From assembly GCA_015222355.1 (NCBI GenBank), contig JADFVC010000316.1, forward strand, positions 1 through 16,002: a stretch of 16,002 nt of DNA, read 5' to 3'. Positions 1 to 8,424 of the stretch are shown in pieces (the first letter of the stretch is position 1; each line of letters starts with the position of its first letter). The DNA is from Chloroflexota bacterium. GTDB taxonomy: Bacteria; Desulfobacterota; Desulfuromonadia; Desulfuromonadales; Geopsychrobacteraceae. A program made the translations under genes and the position numbers. The notes beneath the pieces are model-generated. The model saw only the letters and a program-made list of their open reading frames with translations, made no database searches and was not told the DNA's origin.

Positions 1-927
1 GCGAATAACCTCAAGGAAAGCGGATTTGAAGTTATCGTTGCAGAGTATCCTCAAGGTGGCGAAAACTGGAGCAAAGCAGAAAATGCCGGTCATACGGTCA
101 TGACAACCGCTGATGCCGTACAGGCTGCCGATATCATTATGACCCTGCTCCCTGATGAAATGCAGGCAGATATTTATCGTGAGCAGATTGCACCGAATCT
201 CAAGCCGGGTAGTTATCTTGGCTTCGCGCACGGCTTCAATATTCACTATAATCAAATTGTGACCGCCGAAAATATCAATATCTTTATGGTTGCCCCAAAG
301 GGTCCCGGCCACACGGTTCGTAACGAATATCTTCAGGGCGGTGGTGTGCCTTGTCTGATCGCCGTTGAGAAAGATCCGTCCGGTGATACCAAGGATATTG
401 CCATGGCTTATGCCTGTGGCGTGGGTGGTGGTCGTTCCGGTATCATCGAAACGAGTTTCCGTGAAGAGACGGAAACCGATCTATTTGGAGAGCAGGTTGT
501 CCTCTGTGGTGGTACGACCGCTCTGGTTCAGGCTGGTTTCGAGGTGCTTGTCGAAGCGGGTTATGCTCCGGAGATGGCCTATTTTGAGTGTTTGCATGAA
601 TTGAAGCTGATCGTTGATCTGCTTTATGAGGGCGGAATTGCCAACATGCGCTACTCGATCTCCAACACTGCGGAGTTCGGTGACTTCACCCGCGGACCCC
701 GAATCATCACCGAAGAGACCAAAGACGAGATGCGCCAGATTTTGTCCGAGATCCAGAACGGTGAATTTGCCCGTGAATGGATCCTGGAGACGAAAGCGAA
801 TAAGCCGGTGCTGAATGCTCTGCGGCGTATCGGTGCGGAACATCCGATCGAAGAGGTTGGCGATCAGCTGCGTGGCATGATGAGCTGGATCGGCAAGAAC
901 AAGCTGGTCGATAAATCCAAAAATTAA
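1..927 (+). CDS. ilvC: Ketol-acid reductoisomerase, class I (5' end outside window)
   Basis: This enzyme converts acetolactate or acetohydroxybutyrate to the dihydroxy acid in valine, leucine and isoleucine synthesis, using NAD(P)H and Mg2+. The reading frame is open from base 1, and 308 residues are visible. A class I enzyme is about 338 residues, so roughly 30 N-terminal residues, including the GxGxxG of the Rossmann fold, lie upstream. Fragment residues 1-9 match the helix after that motif. The metal ligands are seen in [11 protein letters not shown] (D160 and E164 of the fragment), and ECLHELK follows in the C-terminal domain. The cofactor loop after beta-2 reads [10 protein letters not shown] (residues 14-23). 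It lacks the Arg and Ser that usually grip the NADP phosphate and starts with Glu. Family assignment is secure; the cofactor preference is inference. A strong terminator follows the gene. Confidence 0.97.
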   Translation, partial: ANNLKESGFEVIVAEYPQGGENWSKAENAGHTVMTTADAVQAADIIMTLLPDEMQADIYREQIAPNLKPGSYLGFAHGFNIHYNQIVTAENINIFMVAPKGPGHTVRNEYLQGGGVPCLIAVEKDPSGDTKDIAMAYACGVGGGRSGIIETSFREETETDLFGEQVVLCGGTTALVQAGFEVLVEAGYAPEMAYFECLHELKLIVDLLYEGGIANMRYSISNTAEFGDFTRGPRIITEETKDEMRQILSEIQNGEFAREWILETKANKPVLNALRRIGAEHPIEEVGDQLRGMMSWIGKNKLVDKSKN

Positions 928-940
928 TTTTCAAAAACGT

Positions 941-975
941 GCAGATGGGGGCAGTCGCTCTCATCTGCTTTTTTT
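941..975 (+). terminator. Intrinsic terminator after ilvC, abutting psd
   Basis: GCAGATG (941-947) pairs with CATCTGC (962-968). The stem extends inward by G-U and G-C pairs to about 951/958 and is followed by seven T residues (969-975). It closes the ilvC transcript, but the T tract ends only 14 bases before the psd start codon, leaving no room for a promoter between them. Confidence 0.85.
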
Positions 976-989
976 AAAGGTCAACCGAT

Positions 990-1634
990 ATGCGCAATCA
1001 AAATCAGCCCGTGGTCAGCGAAGGTTATCCCTTTATTGCCCTGTTTGCGTTTTTGACTCTGCTCTTTGCATTGCTTGGCGGGGTCTTTCTGACCTTGCCG
1101 CCGCTGATTCTGACCCTGTTCACTATTTATTTTTTTCGTAACCCGGAACGGGTTATTCCCGATGGTGATGATCTGGTTGTCGCGCCTGCTGACGGTAAGA
1201 TCATCTTTGTCGGTGACGTCGAAGAACCGCGTTATTTTCAGAACCGGGTGACCAAGGTCAGCATTTTCATGAATGTCTTCAACGTGCATGTCAACCGGGT
1301 TCCCTGTGATGGCAAAGTCGTTGAGATGTATTATCAGAAAGGGGCGTTTCTGAACGCTTCCCTCGATAAGGCTGCCGATTGCAATGAGCAGTCCGGGATG
1401 CTGCTCGAAACTGACAAAGGCCGGCGGATCCTCTTTGTGCAGATTGCCGGTTTGGTTGCCAGGCGGATTGTCACCTACCCGGTGATTGGTGATCTCCTGC
1501 AGCGTGGTAAGCGCTATGGACTGATCCGCTTCGGTTCGCGGGTCGATATCTACTTTCCGCAAGGGAGCGATGTTACGGTGACTCTCGGTGAGAAGACGGT
1601 TGCTGGAGAAACCGTGTTGGGGACATTGCCTTGA
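990..1634 (+). CDS. psd: Phosphatidylserine decarboxylase proenzyme, short form
   Basis: This protein decarboxylates phosphatidylserine to phosphatidylethanolamine at the inner membrane. At 214 residues it is the short, archaeal-type form. Residues 15-49 are strongly hydrophobic and form one or two membrane segments. The core signature FNVHVNRVP is at 97-105. The self-cleavage site is probably Gly182-Ser183 in IRFGSRVD, giving a beta chain and a small pyruvoyl-bearing alpha chain, as in other short Psd proteins. A weak ribosome site, AAAGG (976-980), lies ten bases before ATG, directly behind the ilvC terminator. The gene overlaps the pssA start, so the two are translationally coupled. Transcription probably depends on readthrough of that terminator or on a promoter inside ilvC. 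Confidence 0.95.
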   Translation: MRNQNQPVVSEGYPFIALFAFLTLLFALLGGVFLTLPPLILTLFTIYFFRNPERVIPDGDDLVVAPADGKIIFVGDVEEPRYFQNRVTKVSIFMNVFNVHVNRVPCDGKVVEMYYQKGAFLNASLDKAADCNEQSGMLLETDKGRRILFVQIAGLVARRIVTYPVIGDLLQRGKRYGLIRFGSRVDIYFPQGSDVTVTLGEKTVAGETVLGTLP

Positions 1635-2401
1635 CAGACGAATATTTACGCAGTGAGAAACGGGAGAATATCCGTAAAGGGGTTTATCTCCTGCCCAACC
1701 TGATCACCTCGGGGAGTATGTTTGCCGGGTTTTATGTCATCATCGCCTCAACTGACGGCAATTTTGTACGGGCAGCATGGTTTATCCTGTTGTCGGCAAT
1801 TCTGGATGGTCTCGATGGTAAGGTCGCCCGGTTGACCGGAACGACCAGTAAGTTCGGCGTCGAACTTGATTCATTGGCCGATGTTATTGCCTTCGGGGTG
1901 GCTCCCGGAGTCTTGATGTACACTTGGGCGTTGAAACCTTTCGGTAAGCTTGGCTGGTTGGCGGCCTTTCTCTATGTTGTCTGCGGAGCCCTGCGTCTGG
2001 CACGCTTCAATGTGCAGGTGTCGACCGTGGAGTCGCGACGTTTCGTCGGTCTGCCGATCCCGGCAGCCGCCTGTATCGTAGCAACCTGTGTCCTGTTGTT
2101 CTACGAGTTGGGCGGAACCGGGACGATTAAAAAAATATCCGTGGTGATGCTGGTTTTTCTGCTGGCCTACCTGATGGTCAGCAACATCAAATATCTTTCG
2201 TTAAAAGACCCGGATCTGTTCAAACGTCGGCCGTTCAAGATTCTCGTTTTGGCGATTATTGTGTTAATTGTCATTGTCGCCAATCCGGAAATTATGTTGT
2301 TCATCATCGGTATGGTTTATCTGATCTCCGGTCCGGTCGCCCATTTACTCGAGCGTCGCAGGGCAAGTAGGGGTGACGAACAGATTGAGGGTGATTCCTA
2401 G
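1631..2401 (+). CDS. pssA: CDP-diacylglycerol-serine O-phosphatidyltransferase
   Basis: This membrane enzyme makes phosphatidylserine from CDP-diacylglycerol and serine, the substrate of the neighbouring Psd. It belongs to the CDP-alcohol phosphotransferase family and carries the full signature: D59-xx-D62-G63-xx-A66-R67, eight residues, G76-xxx-D80-xxx-D84. The four Asp residues bind metal and substrate. Several hydrophobic segments follow across the 256 residues. The start is TTG at 1631, whose last two bases belong to the psd stop codon TGA (1632-1634). A GGGG stretch at 1619-1622 can serve as ribosome site. The overlap implies translational coupling, so the two steps of phosphatidylethanolamine synthesis are made together. 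No terminator was seen downstream, only a hairpin without a T tract. Confidence 0.95.
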   Translation: MTDEYLRSEKRENIRKGVYLLPNLITSGSMFAGFYVIIASTDGNFVRAAWFILLSAILDGLDGKVARLTGTTSKFGVELDSLADVIAFGVAPGVLMYTWALKPFGKLGWLAAFLYVVCGALRLARFNVQVSTVESRRFVGLPIPAAACIVATCVLLFYELGGTGTIKKISVVMLVFLLAYLMVSNIKYLSLKDPDLFKRRPFKILVLAIIVLIVIVANPEIMLFIIGMVYLISGPVAHLLERRRASRGDEQIEGDS

Positions 2402-2473
2402 TTTTTCTCGGCTGGATTGCGGTTGTGTAGAGAGAAGAACCGCAGCGATAAAACTTGCTGGGTAGAAAAGAAC

Positions 2474-2502
2474 TTGACTTGGCCGGTCTTTTCCGGTTGA
2501 AT
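2474..2502 (+). promoter_or_regulatory. Sigma-70-type promoter for the leuACD T-box leader
   Basis: TTGACT (2474-2479) is separated by 17 bases from TTGAAT (2497-2502). The -35 matches the consensus at five of six positions and the -10 at four of six. Transcription would begin near 2509, just before the T-box stem I, which supports the call. Confidence 0.65.
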
Positions 2503-2520
2503 TACGGGCCATACGAAAAG

Positions 2521-2764
2521 CGTTGAAGAGGAGTAGTAGGCGCTCAATTCCGTTTCAGAGAGCCGGCGGTTGCTGTGAGCCGGTACGGAAACACGCTGAA
2601 CTCGCCTTGGAGCTGCAGGGATGAAGCCGAACCGGTTATTTTCTGCCGTGAGCCTGCGTGAAGGGATAATTAAGGGTTTCGTTCTAAGCGAGACCGAACC
2701 AGGGTGGTACCGCGAAGCTGAAAGCTCTCGCCCCTGTTACAGGGCGGGAGCTTTTTCTATTTTG
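2521..2764 (+). promoter_or_regulatory. T-box riboswitch, leucine-specific (CUC specifier), controlling leuA
   Basis: The leader shows the T-box hallmarks in order: the AGTAGTA segment of the specifier loop (2532-2538), the AGAGAGCCGG/CCGGTA arm of stem I (2557-2585), the specifier-loop side GAACTCGCC with codon CTC (Leu) at 2601-2603, and the invariant AGGGTGGTACCGCG at 2701-2714. The TGGT (2705-2708) would pair with an uncharged 3' ACCA, which fits tRNA-Leu with A at the discriminator position. A terminator follows at 2721-2764. When uncharged tRNA-Leu binds, the antiterminator forms and leuA-leuC-leuD are transcribed. T-boxes are mainly a Gram-positive device, but leuA T-boxes are known in deltaproteobacteria. 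The specifier assignment was made by comparison with remembered T-box consensus, not by folding. Confidence 0.93.
2721..2764 (+). terminator. Regulated terminator of the leu T-box
   Basis: The arm at 2721-2736 (AAAGCTCTCGCCCCTG) pairs with 2740-2754 (CAGGGCGGGAGCTTT), with one G-U pair and one bulged C around a TTA loop. The T-rich tail runs from 2752 into CTATTTT. It is mutually exclusive with the antiterminator formed by the T-box sequence at 2701-2714. Confidence 0.9.
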
Positions 2765-2874
2765 CTCCTCATATTTCTGAAAGAATGACGAAAGGGGGTG
2801 GTTCTGTGTGGAATCTGACCTAAGTGACCTGCAACTTAAAACGGAATTATTCGAGATTAACTCAAACAAGAACT

Positions 2875-2896
2875 GCCCCGGTATTGACCGTCGGGC
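2875..2896 (+). other. Small hairpin in the leuA 5' leader
   Basis: GCCCCGGT (2875-2882) pairs with ACCG (2887-2890) and GGGC (2893-2896), with a two-base bulge and an ATTG loop. It lies between the T-box terminator and the leuA ribosome site (GAGG, 2909-2912). There is no T tract, so it is not a terminator. It could mark RNA processing or protect the leuA end. Nothing else recognisable is present in 2765-2920. Confidence 0.3.
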
Positions 2897-2920
2897 TTCA
2901 GAACAGACGAGGTAATAGCT

Positions 2921-4462
2921 ATGAGTCAAAAAGAACAGATCATTATTTTTGATACCACTTTGCGTGATGGTGAGCAATCTCCCGGCGCGAGCATGAACAT
3001 TGAGGAAAAGGTACGGATCGCCCACCAGTTGGAGCGGCTTAATGTCGATGTCATGGAAGCCGGTTTCCCGATCGCCTCTGATGGCGATTTTGAAGCGGTC
3101 AAGAAGATTGCCCAGACGATTAAGGGCCCACAGATCGCCGGACTTTCGCGAGCCAACAACATGGACATTGACCGCGCCTGGGAGGCATTGCAGTACGCCG
3201 GTGAGCGTGGCCGGATTCATACCTTCATCGCGACCAGCGACATCCATATGCAGCACAAGCTGAAGATGAGCGAACAGCAGGTGCTTGAAACCGCTATCGC
3301 TGCGGTCAAGCGGGCAGTCGGTTATACGCCTAACGTCGAGTTCTCGGCCGAGGACGCCGCCCGGACCCGGCTGCCGTTTTTGGCCCAGATTATTGAGGCG
3401 GTGATTGAGGCTGGTGCCACCACGGTCAATATTCCGGATACCGTTGGCTACACCATACCTTCGGAGTATTTCAACATCATCAGCTACCTGAAGGAGCATG
3501 TCAGTAACATCGATAAGGCGATCATCTCGGTGCACTGTCACAACGACCTTGGTCTCTCAGTGGCGAACTCGTTGGCTGCGGTGCAGGCCGGAGCCCGGCA
3601 GGTGGAATGTACCATCAACGGCATCGGTGAGCGGGCTGGCAACTGCTCGCTTGAAGAAGTTGTCATGGCCCTGCGTACCCGGCATGACATACTCCCATTT
3701 ACCACCAACGTGGTGACGGAGCAGATTACCCCGTCGAGCAAACTGCTCACGACCATTACCGGTATTCAGGTGCAGCAGAATAAAGCCATTGTCGGTGCCA
3801 ACGCCTTTGCTCACGAGGCTGGCATCCATCAGCATGGCATGTTGATGAACGCGGAGACTTACGAGATCATGACTCCGGAGTCGGTCGGTCTTAATGCCAA
3901 CAAACTGGTCCTCGGCAAGCACTCTGGTCGTCACGCCTTTATCGATCGCCTCAAAGAGCTCGGTTATGATCTGAACAAGGAGGAAATCCAAAAGGCCTTT
4001 GTTCGTTTTAAGTCGCTGGCGGACATGAAGAAAGAGATTTTCGACGAGGATCTCGATGCCATCGTTGCCGATGAGGTTTTACGGGTCACCGAAACCTACA
4101 AGTTGTTGCAGATGAGCGTCAGCTCCGGCTCCTTTACCGCGCCGACGGCTACGGTTGAGATGGAAGTGAACGGTGAGGTGAAAAAAACTGCGATGATGGG
4201 GGATGGGCCGGTCGATGCGACCTTTAAGGCGATAAAAGAGTTGACCGGAAGTGAGGCCCCACTGCTCAATTTCTCCGTTGGCGCGATTACCGGCGGAACG
4301 GATGCGCAAGGTGAGTGCACCGTACGCCTGAGGTCTGCCGAAGGGCGTGAAGTCCTTGGCCAGGGAGCACACCCGGATATTATCGTCGCCAGTGCCAAGG
4401 CTTACATTAACGCACTCAATAAAATTGTCAGCATCGCCAAGCGGATGCAGGGCGATATTTGA
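2921..4462 (+). CDS. leuA: 2-isopropylmalate synthase
   Basis: This enzyme condenses acetyl-CoA with 2-ketoisovalerate, the committed step of leucine synthesis. Its 513 residues match the usual bacterial length. The TIM barrel opens with FDTTLRDGEQSPG (10-22), giving the metal ligand D11. HCHNDLG (205-211) supplies metal ligands H205 and H207, and GIGERAGNCSLEE (234-246) supplies N241. The flexible linker region around 360-395 leads to a C-terminal domain (about 397-505), which in this family binds leucine and gives feedback inhibition. The start has GAGG at 2909-2912, eight bases before ATG. Regulation is two-layered: the upstream T-box senses uncharged tRNA-Leu and the C-terminal domain senses leucine. 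leuC follows after 37 bases. Confidence 0.97.
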   Translation: MSQKEQIIIFDTTLRDGEQSPGASMNIEEKVRIAHQLERLNVDVMEAGFPIASDGDFEAVKKIAQTIKGPQIAGLSRANNMDIDRAWEALQYAGERGRIHTFIATSDIHMQHKLKMSEQQVLETAIAAVKRAVGYTPNVEFSAEDAARTRLPFLAQIIEAVIEAGATTVNIPDTVGYTIPSEYFNIISYLKEHVSNIDKAIISVHCHNDLGLSVANSLAAVQAGARQVECTINGIGERAGNCSLEEVVMALRTRHDILPFTTNVVTEQITPSSKLLTTITGIQVQQNKAIVGANAFAHEAGIHQHGMLMNAETYEIMTPESVGLNANKLVLGKHSGRHAFIDRLKELGYDLNKEEIQKAFVRFKSLADMKKEIFDEDLDAIVADEVLRVTETYKLLQMSVSSGSFTAPTATVEMEVNGEVKKTAMMGDGPVDATFKAIKELTGSEAPLLNFSVGAITGGTDAQGECTVRLRSAEGREVLGQGAHPDIIVASAKAYINALNKIVSIAKRMQGDI

Positions 4463-4499
4463 TTAAGGCTGTAAATAGCTAAATTGACGGGAGAACTTC

Positions 4500-5780
4500 A
4501 TGGGTAAGACGCTAGCGGAAAAAATATTTGATGCTCATCTCAAGGATGAGCCATTCCCGGGAACCAAGGTGCTCAGCCTCGATCGGGTGCTTTGCCACGA
4601 AATTACCACTCCGGTGGCGATTGCCGATCTGGTTTGGCGAAATAAAGACCGGGTGTTCGATCGGGACAAACTCAAAGTGGTCATCGATCATGTCACCCCG
4701 TCCAAGGACAGCAAAACGGCAACCCAGGCGAAAATTCTCCGCGACTGGGCACGTCGCCATGAAATTCCTGATTTCTTCGATGTCGGACAAAATGGTGTCT
4801 GCCATGCGATTTTCCCGGAAAAGGGCTATATCCGTCCCGGATTTACGGTCATCATGGGTGACAGTCATACCTGCACCCATGGTGCTTTCGGGGCTTTTGC
4901 CGCCGGGGTCGGGACCACCGATCTGGAGGTCGGCATCCTCAAAGGAGTCTGTGCTTTTCGCGAACCGGCCTCCATCCGGGTCAACCTCAATGGTAGTTTG
5001 TCAAGGGGGGTCTTTGCCAAGGATGTTATTCTCTATGTCATCAGCCAACTCGGTGTGAACGGAGCCACGGATCGGGTCATCGAATTCCGTGGTCCGATTG
5101 TCGATGAGATGAGCATGGAAGCACGGATGACGCTCTGTAACATGGCGATTGAAGCAGGTGGAACTTCTGGCGTCTGCATGCCCGACATGACCACCGTGGA
5201 GTACCTCTGGCCATTCATTCAGGATGAGTTTGCCAGCAAAGAAGCAGCCCTGAAAGATTACAGTAAATGGATTTCTGACGCAGATGCCAGCTACGACAAG
5301 GTGCTCGATATCGATGTGTCGAACCTCGAACCGCAGGTGACCTTCGATTACAAGCCGGATTGTGTCAAGCCGGTCAGTGAAATGAGCGGTACCCCGGTCG
5401 ATCAGATCTACATCGGCACCTGTACCAACGGCCGGATTGAAGATCTGCGTCAGGTTGCCGAAATCCTGAAAGGGAAAACTGTGGCCAGCTCGGTTCGTGG
5501 TATCGTTTCGCCGGCAACGCCGAAAATCTTCAAAGATGCCCTGGCTGAAGGGATTATCCAGATTTTCATGGATGCCGGCTTCTGTGTCACCAACCCGACC
5601 TGCGGTGCTTGTCTTGGTATGAGTAACGGTGTTCTCGCCGAAGGTGAGGTCTGTGCCTCGACCAGTAATCGGAATTTCAATGGCCGCATGGGCAAGGGTG
5701 GTATGGTTCATCTGATGAGCCCGGCAACTGCCGCAGCGACAGCGATCACCGGTGTCATCACCGACGCCAGAACCCTCTAA
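4500..5780 (+). CDS. leuC: 3-isopropylmalate dehydratase large subunit
   Basis: With LeuD this subunit isomerises 2-isopropylmalate to 3-isopropylmalate using a [4Fe-4S] cluster. The cluster ligands are C308 (in GTCTNGR), C368 and C371 (in NPTCGACLG). Further aconitase-family signatures are MGDSHTCTHG (119-128) and SNRNFNGRMG (389-398). At 426 residues this is the shorter form, related to the archaeal and homoaconitase-like enzymes, rather than the form of about 470 residues found in E. coli. The start is preceded by GGGAG (4489-4493). leuD follows after 20 bases, so the two subunits are translated from one message under T-box control. Confidence 0.97.
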   Translation: MGKTLAEKIFDAHLKDEPFPGTKVLSLDRVLCHEITTPVAIADLVWRNKDRVFDRDKLKVVIDHVTPSKDSKTATQAKILRDWARRHEIPDFFDVGQNGVCHAIFPEKGYIRPGFTVIMGDSHTCTHGAFGAFAAGVGTTDLEVGILKGVCAFREPASIRVNLNGSLSRGVFAKDVILYVISQLGVNGATDRVIEFRGPIVDEMSMEARMTLCNMAIEAGGTSGVCMPDMTTVEYLWPFIQDEFASKEAALKDYSKWISDADASYDKVLDIDVSNLEPQVTFDYKPDCVKPVSEMSGTPVDQIYIGTCTNGRIEDLRQVAEILKGKTVASSVRGIVSPATPKIFKDALAEGIIQIFMDAGFCVTNPTCGACLGMSNGVLAEGEVCASTSNRNFNGRMGKGGMVHLMSPATAAATAITGVITDARTL

Positions 5781-5800
5781 ACGGATCAGGAGATAGAAGA

Positions 5801-6331
5801 ATGCAGAAAAAATTTGGTGGATCGGCAATCTTTCTCGATCGGTCCGATATCAATACAGATGAGATCATCCCAGCCAAATACTTGACTGAGGTGACCAAAG
5901 AAGCGCTGACCCCGTACATTTTGGAGGATCTCACGTTGGCGGGCTTCGATCCCCAAGGTGAAGAGCTGAAAAATGCAACTGTGGTTGTTTCGCGGGAAAA
6001 CTTCGGTTGTGGTTCCTCCCGTGAGCATGCCCCTTGGGTTTTCGAAGTCAACGATGTACATACCGTGATCGCTGAAAGCTATGCGCGGATCTTCCGGCAG
6101 AACATGTTCAATTGTGGGATGTTGGCAATTGAATTGCCGAAAGAGGCTATCGACCAGCTGATGGCCCTGCAGCAGAGTGGTAAGGTTGAAGTCGCGGTCG
6201 ATCTCGATGGCCAGCAGATTACTGCAAAGGCCGGGAGTGAAAAGAAGCAGTTCTCTTTTGAAATCAGTCAGTTCGATAAAGCCCTGGTGAAGGCTGGCGG
6301 TTGGGTCGAGTTTGCGGATGTACGTTATTAA
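5801..6331 (+). CDS. leuD: 3-isopropylmalate dehydratase small subunit
   Basis: This is the swivel-domain subunit that completes the LeuCD active site. NTDEIIPAKYL (18-28) is the N-terminal signature, and FGCGSSREHAPW (68-79) is the substrate-binding loop with R74. The length of 176 residues fits the short form that partners the short LeuC. A good ribosome site, AGGAGA, lies at 5788-5793. It is the last gene of the T-box-controlled leuACD unit and is followed by a terminator 25 bases after its stop codon. Confidence 0.96.
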   Translation: MQKKFGGSAIFLDRSDINTDEIIPAKYLTEVTKEALTPYILEDLTLAGFDPQGEELKNATVVVSRENFGCGSSREHAPWVFEVNDVHTVIAESYARIFRQNMFNCGMLAIELPKEAIDQLMALQQSGKVEVAVDLDGQQITAKAGSEKKQFSFEISQFDKALVKAGGWVEFADVRY

Positions 6332-6355
6332 CGATCCTGGATCAGAGCAATAGCG

Positions 6356-6386
6356 AAAAGCCGGAGGTGATCCCTCCGGCTTTTTT
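6356..6386 (+). terminator. Intrinsic terminator after leuD
   Basis: AAGCCGGAGG (6358-6367) pairs with CCTCCGGCTT (6373-6382) around a five-base loop, with a run of six T residues from 6381. It ends the T-box-controlled leuACD transcript before leuB. Confidence 0.93.
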
Positions 6387-6403
6387 GTGGCCGGAAAAAT
6401 GAT

Positions 6404-6432
6404 TTGACAAGAAATGTCCTTCTTTCTATAGT
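6404..6432 (+). promoter_or_regulatory. Sigma-70-type promoter for leuB
   Basis: A perfect -35, TTGACA (6404-6409), lies 17 bases from TATAGT (6427-6432). Transcription would begin near 6439, leaving a leader of about 55 bases. This makes leuB transcriptionally separate from leuACD. Confidence 0.85.
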
Positions 6433-6436
6433 TTAG

Positions 6437-7582
<1,146 letters not shown>

Positions 7583-7622
7583 CCGCCGGCAGTGGGTGAC
7601 GATATTTAATTTTGCTACAGGG

Positions 7623-7653
7623 CAGGGGGTCGTATGGCCCCCTGTTGTTCTTT
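7623..7653 (+). terminator. Probable intrinsic terminator after leuB, touching the ecfT start
   Basis: CAGGGGG (7623-7629) pairs perfectly with CCCCCTG (7638-7644) across an eight-base loop, followed by TTGTTCTTT (7645-7653). The next base is the A of the ATG taken as the ecfT start. The tail is not pure T, so termination may be partial. Confidence 0.6.
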
Positions 7654-8424
7654 ATGTCGCAGACACAGACCTTCAACCCTGGTGCTTATCGCACCGCTGA
7701 CAGTTTCTTGCACCGTTTAGATCCACGTTTGAAGCTGCTGCTGTTGCTGGGATTGATGGTCTGTGTTTTTTCAGCGACGTCTCCACCCAGGTTGTTGCTG
7801 ATTTTTCTGGGCTGGTTGGTTGCTGCCAGCTTTTGTCCGGGCGCACTTCATGACAGTTTTAAAGTCGTTCGCCTGATGCGTTGGTTATTCCTTTTCACCT
7901 TGCTGCTGCATCTGTTTTTTACTCCCGGGCGAACTTTGTTCGGCACCAGTTGGTTATCCTATGATGGCCTGCTGCGTGGCTTGTTGGTGGACAGTCAACT
8001 TCTTTTGGCGGTTTTATGCTCCTTGTTGCTGGCGTGGACGACGAAACCGGGTGACTTGGCTTGGGGGCTTGCCAAGCTATTGTCGCCGCTAGAATGTCTG
8101 AAAATCCCGGTTAAGGAGCTGGGTGGGTTGATACAATTAGTGCTCCATTTTTTTCCAATGATTCAAGAGGAAATTGCCGCCCTGAAAAAAGAAAAACAGG
8201 ATGTTACATCCGGTTGGTTGACGAGGATAAGGGCGCTGACGGCAATGATTGAGCCACTTATTTTCCGTTTGGTCACGAGGGCTGATGACTTGGCTAAGGG
8301 TATCGCCGCTGGATCCGATCTCTTGCCTGCCGGCGATGTTGCTTTCACGAAAAAGTTGAAACGGATTGATCTGTTCTTGTTTGCTGCGGGCGTGTCGCTC
8401 ATCCTCTTGTTGTGGGCGTTGTAG
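7654..8424 (+). CDS. EcfT/CbiQ-family membrane protein, orphan, coupling motifs degenerate
   Basis: EcfT is the membrane component of energy-coupling-factor vitamin/metal importers; it links two ATPases to a substrate-binding S component. This 256-residue protein has the family opening SFLHRLDPRLKLLLLL, several membrane segments, the segment KELGGLIQLVLHFFPMIQEE before the coupling helices, and a final hydrophobic helix. However, the two Ala-Arg-Gly motifs that grip the ATPases are not visible: the first region reads LKKEKQDVTSGW and the second AKGIAAGSDL. No ATPase or S component lies nearby. The ATG at 7654 was preferred because the family homology begins just after it, but it has no ribosome site; the in-frame TTG at 7612 is the alternative. 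The gene abuts truA (TAG|ATG). The fold call is firm; transport function is doubtful. Confidence 0.8.
   Translation: MSQTQTFNPGAYRTADSFLHRLDPRLKLLLLLGLMVCVFSATSPPRLLLIFLGWLVAASFCPGALHDSFKVVRLMRWLFLFTLLLHLFFTPGRTLFGTSWLSYDGLLRGLLVDSQLLLAVLCSLLLAWTTKPGDLAWGLAKLLSPLECLKIPVKELGGLIQLVLHFFPMIQEEIAALKKEKQDVTSGWLTRIRALTAMIEPLIFRLVTRADDLAKGIAAGSDLLPAGDVAFTKKLKRIDLFLFAAGVSLILLLWAL

Noticed and set aside
981..1562. Long minus-strand open frame over psd (and similar ones over leuC at 5001-5828 and the transpeptidase at 14248-14973)
   Set aside because: These mirror well-recognised + strand genes, lack ribosome sites and resemble no family; they arise from codon bias.
2418..2444. Hairpin TGCGGTT/AACCGCA after pssA as a terminator
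   Set aside because: The stem is only seven pairs with a 13-base loop, and no T tract follows.
2785..2823. 12-codon reading frame in the leuA leader as a leader peptide
   Set aside because: It has no run of Leu codons and no clear ribosome site, and the T-box already explains leucine control.
7634..7717. ATG inside the leuB terminator loop preceded by AGGGGG as a small gene
   Set aside because: The purine run is the terminator stem itself, and the 27-residue product is in the wrong frame for EcfT with no recognisable features.
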